Under the pieces are notes generated by a model. It was not told where the DNA came from. It made no database searches and saw only the letters and a program-made list of their open reading frames with translations. The position numbers were made by a program, and so were the translations under genes. This document shows positions 63,146-64,000 of a DNA stretch of 64,000 nt, piece by piece; positions within the stretch are counted from its first letter, which is position 1; every line of letters starts with the position of its first letter. Source of the stretch: Hyphomicrobiales bacterium (GTDB lineage Bacteria; Pseudomonadota; Alphaproteobacteria; Rhizobiales; NORP267); contig JAJFHA010000020.1 in assembly GCA_021775875.1 (NCBI GenBank), positions 89,544-153,543 on the forward strand. Direction: 5' to 3'.

Positions 63146-64000
63146 GTGGAACAGTCCGCCGGTAAATTTGGTAATTGCGTTCTGGTGAATGCCCGCGTCG
63201 CGACCATGTTCGGCAGCGCGGCTCCCTATGGCTTGATCGAGAATGGCGCAGTGATAATTGAGGCCGGTCGCGTCGTCTGGGTCGGCAACAAAAGCGAATT
63301 GCCGGAAGGCGCTGCGAAATTACCGGCCCATGATCTTGATGGCCGCCTCGTTACCCCCGCGTTGATCGATTGCCACACCCATATCGTCTATGGTGGCAAC
63401 CGGGCACGTGAATTTGAGATGCGTCTTGAGGGCGCGAGTTACGAGGATATTTCCAAAGCCGGTGGCGGAATTGTTTCAACAGTCAAGGCCACCAGAGCGG
63501 CAAGCGAAGAGGCTTTGCTGGCGGCGGCCTTGCCGCGCGTGGATCGCCTGATCGCCGAAGGCGTCGGGACAATCGAGATCAAATCCGGCTACGGCCTCGA
63601 TGTTGAAATCGAGATGCGCATGTTGCGTGTCGCGCGACGCATCGGCGAAGTGCGGCCCATAAATGTGAAAGCCACATTCTTGGGTGCCCATGCCTTGCCC
63701 GCTGAATTTTCTGGCAAAGCCGACGCCTATATCGACATGGTCTGCAACGAAGCGCTCCCCAAAGCAGCCGCAAAAGGCCTTGTGGATGCGGTTGATGCGT
63801 TTTGCGAGGGAATTGCTTTTTCCCCGGAACAAGTAGCGCGCGTCTTCAAGACCGCCGCCGTATTGGGCCTGCCGGTAAAAATCCACGCCGAACAATTATC
63901 CAATCTGGGCGGGACTGCAATGGCGGCGGGTTTCAGCGCACTTTCGGCAGATCATCTGGAATATCTGGATGAGGATGGCGTCCGGGCAATGGCGGCGGCG
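63146..64000 (+). CDS. hutI: Imidazolonepropionase HutI, 3'-truncated by window edge
   Basis: The frame is open from GTG 63146 (AAGGGAGG just upstream; GTG 63140 is also in frame) to the window end, giving 285 residues. The [19 protein letters not shown] metal-binding segment and the later [10 protein letters not shown] and VKIHAEQLS segments are those of imidazolonepropionase, which hydrolyses 4-imidazolone-5-propionate to N-formimino-L-glutamate in histidine degradation. It is divergent from hutF-hutC and probably begins the rest of the hut operon outside the window. Confidence 0.93.
   Translation, partial: MEQSAGKFGNCVLVNARVATMFGSAAPYGLIENGAVIIEAGRVVWVGNKSELPEGAAKLPAHDLDGRLVTPALIDCHTHIVYGGNRAREFEMRLEGASYEDISKAGGGIVSTVKATRAASEEALLAAALPRVDRLIAEGVGTIEIKSGYGLDVEIEMRMLRVARRIGEVRPINVKATFLGAHALPAEFSGKADAYIDMVCNEALPKAAAKGLVDAVDAFCEGIAFSPEQVARVFKTAAVLGLPVKIHAEQLSNLGGTAMAAGFSALSADHLEYLDEDGVRAMAAA

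Overview
The window reads as chromosomal DNA of an alphaproteobacterium of moderate to high GC; I cannot name the species. This rests on a Rhodobacter-type gene transfer agent (GTA)-like cluster and on a gene order I recall from rhizobia: feuNPQ, ccmIEFH, degP, a two-component pair, glnE, and a pleC-like kinase. No rRNA, tRNA, CRISPR array, insertion sequence, integrase or plasmid function was seen.

Layout. (a) 1-4521: a 5'-truncated hypothetical gene, a DUF1214/DUF1254 envelope pair, a class A penicillin-binding protein and a cysteine-cluster protein. (b) 4522-25052: a compact, co-oriented phage-like block in GTA order: small and large terminase, portal, prohead protease, capsid, connectors, tail tube, tail chaperones, short tape measure, distal tail, hub, cell-wall peptidase and a 1306-residue tail-tip protein. 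A DUF2793 fibre and a lysis cassette follow directly. There is no integrase, repressor, replication gene or visible attachment site. (c) 25053-30021: a FeuN/FeuP/FeuQ-like signalling set, a long helical unknown and a GlxA-type regulator. (d) 30136-35403: heterotetrameric sarcosine oxidase soxBDAG on the minus strand. (e) 35591-39692: System I cytochrome c maturation genes ccmI, E, F and H. (f) 39754-50241: a hydrolase/OsmC fusion, a DegP protease, a two-component system, glnE and a PleC-like kinase. (g) 50456-64000: pepN, a hypothetical gene, a probable molybdenum-hydroxylase/aldolase operon, 3-hydroxyanthranilate dioxygenase, ppk2, lrp/ald and hutC-hutF facing hutI, which runs off the window.

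The most interesting part is the phage-like block. Between the tail-tube gene and the tail-chaperone gene sits an AT-rich insertion of about 1.3 kb with moron-like architecture: a 351-bp non-coding region with exact matches to the alphaproteobacterial LexA consensus (GTTC-N7-GTTC) and the CtrA consensus (TTAA-N7-TTAA), a 74-residue unknown gene, an intrinsic terminator, and a degenerate ImmA/IrrE-like gene that has lost the first histidine of HExxH. Immediately downstream, the chaperone gene ends in G GGA AAG TAA, the heptamer lambda uses for its G/GT frameshift. The -1 frame continues as the second chaperone, which has no AUG or GUG until well inside its conserved region. This predicts a frameshifted G-GT-like fusion.

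The cellular genes fit a heterotroph using sarcosine, alanine and histidine, making c-type cytochromes, with several envelope-sensing systems. Most start-site choices are from ribosome-binding sites and overlaps seen by eye; family assignments are from recognised motifs without database searching.
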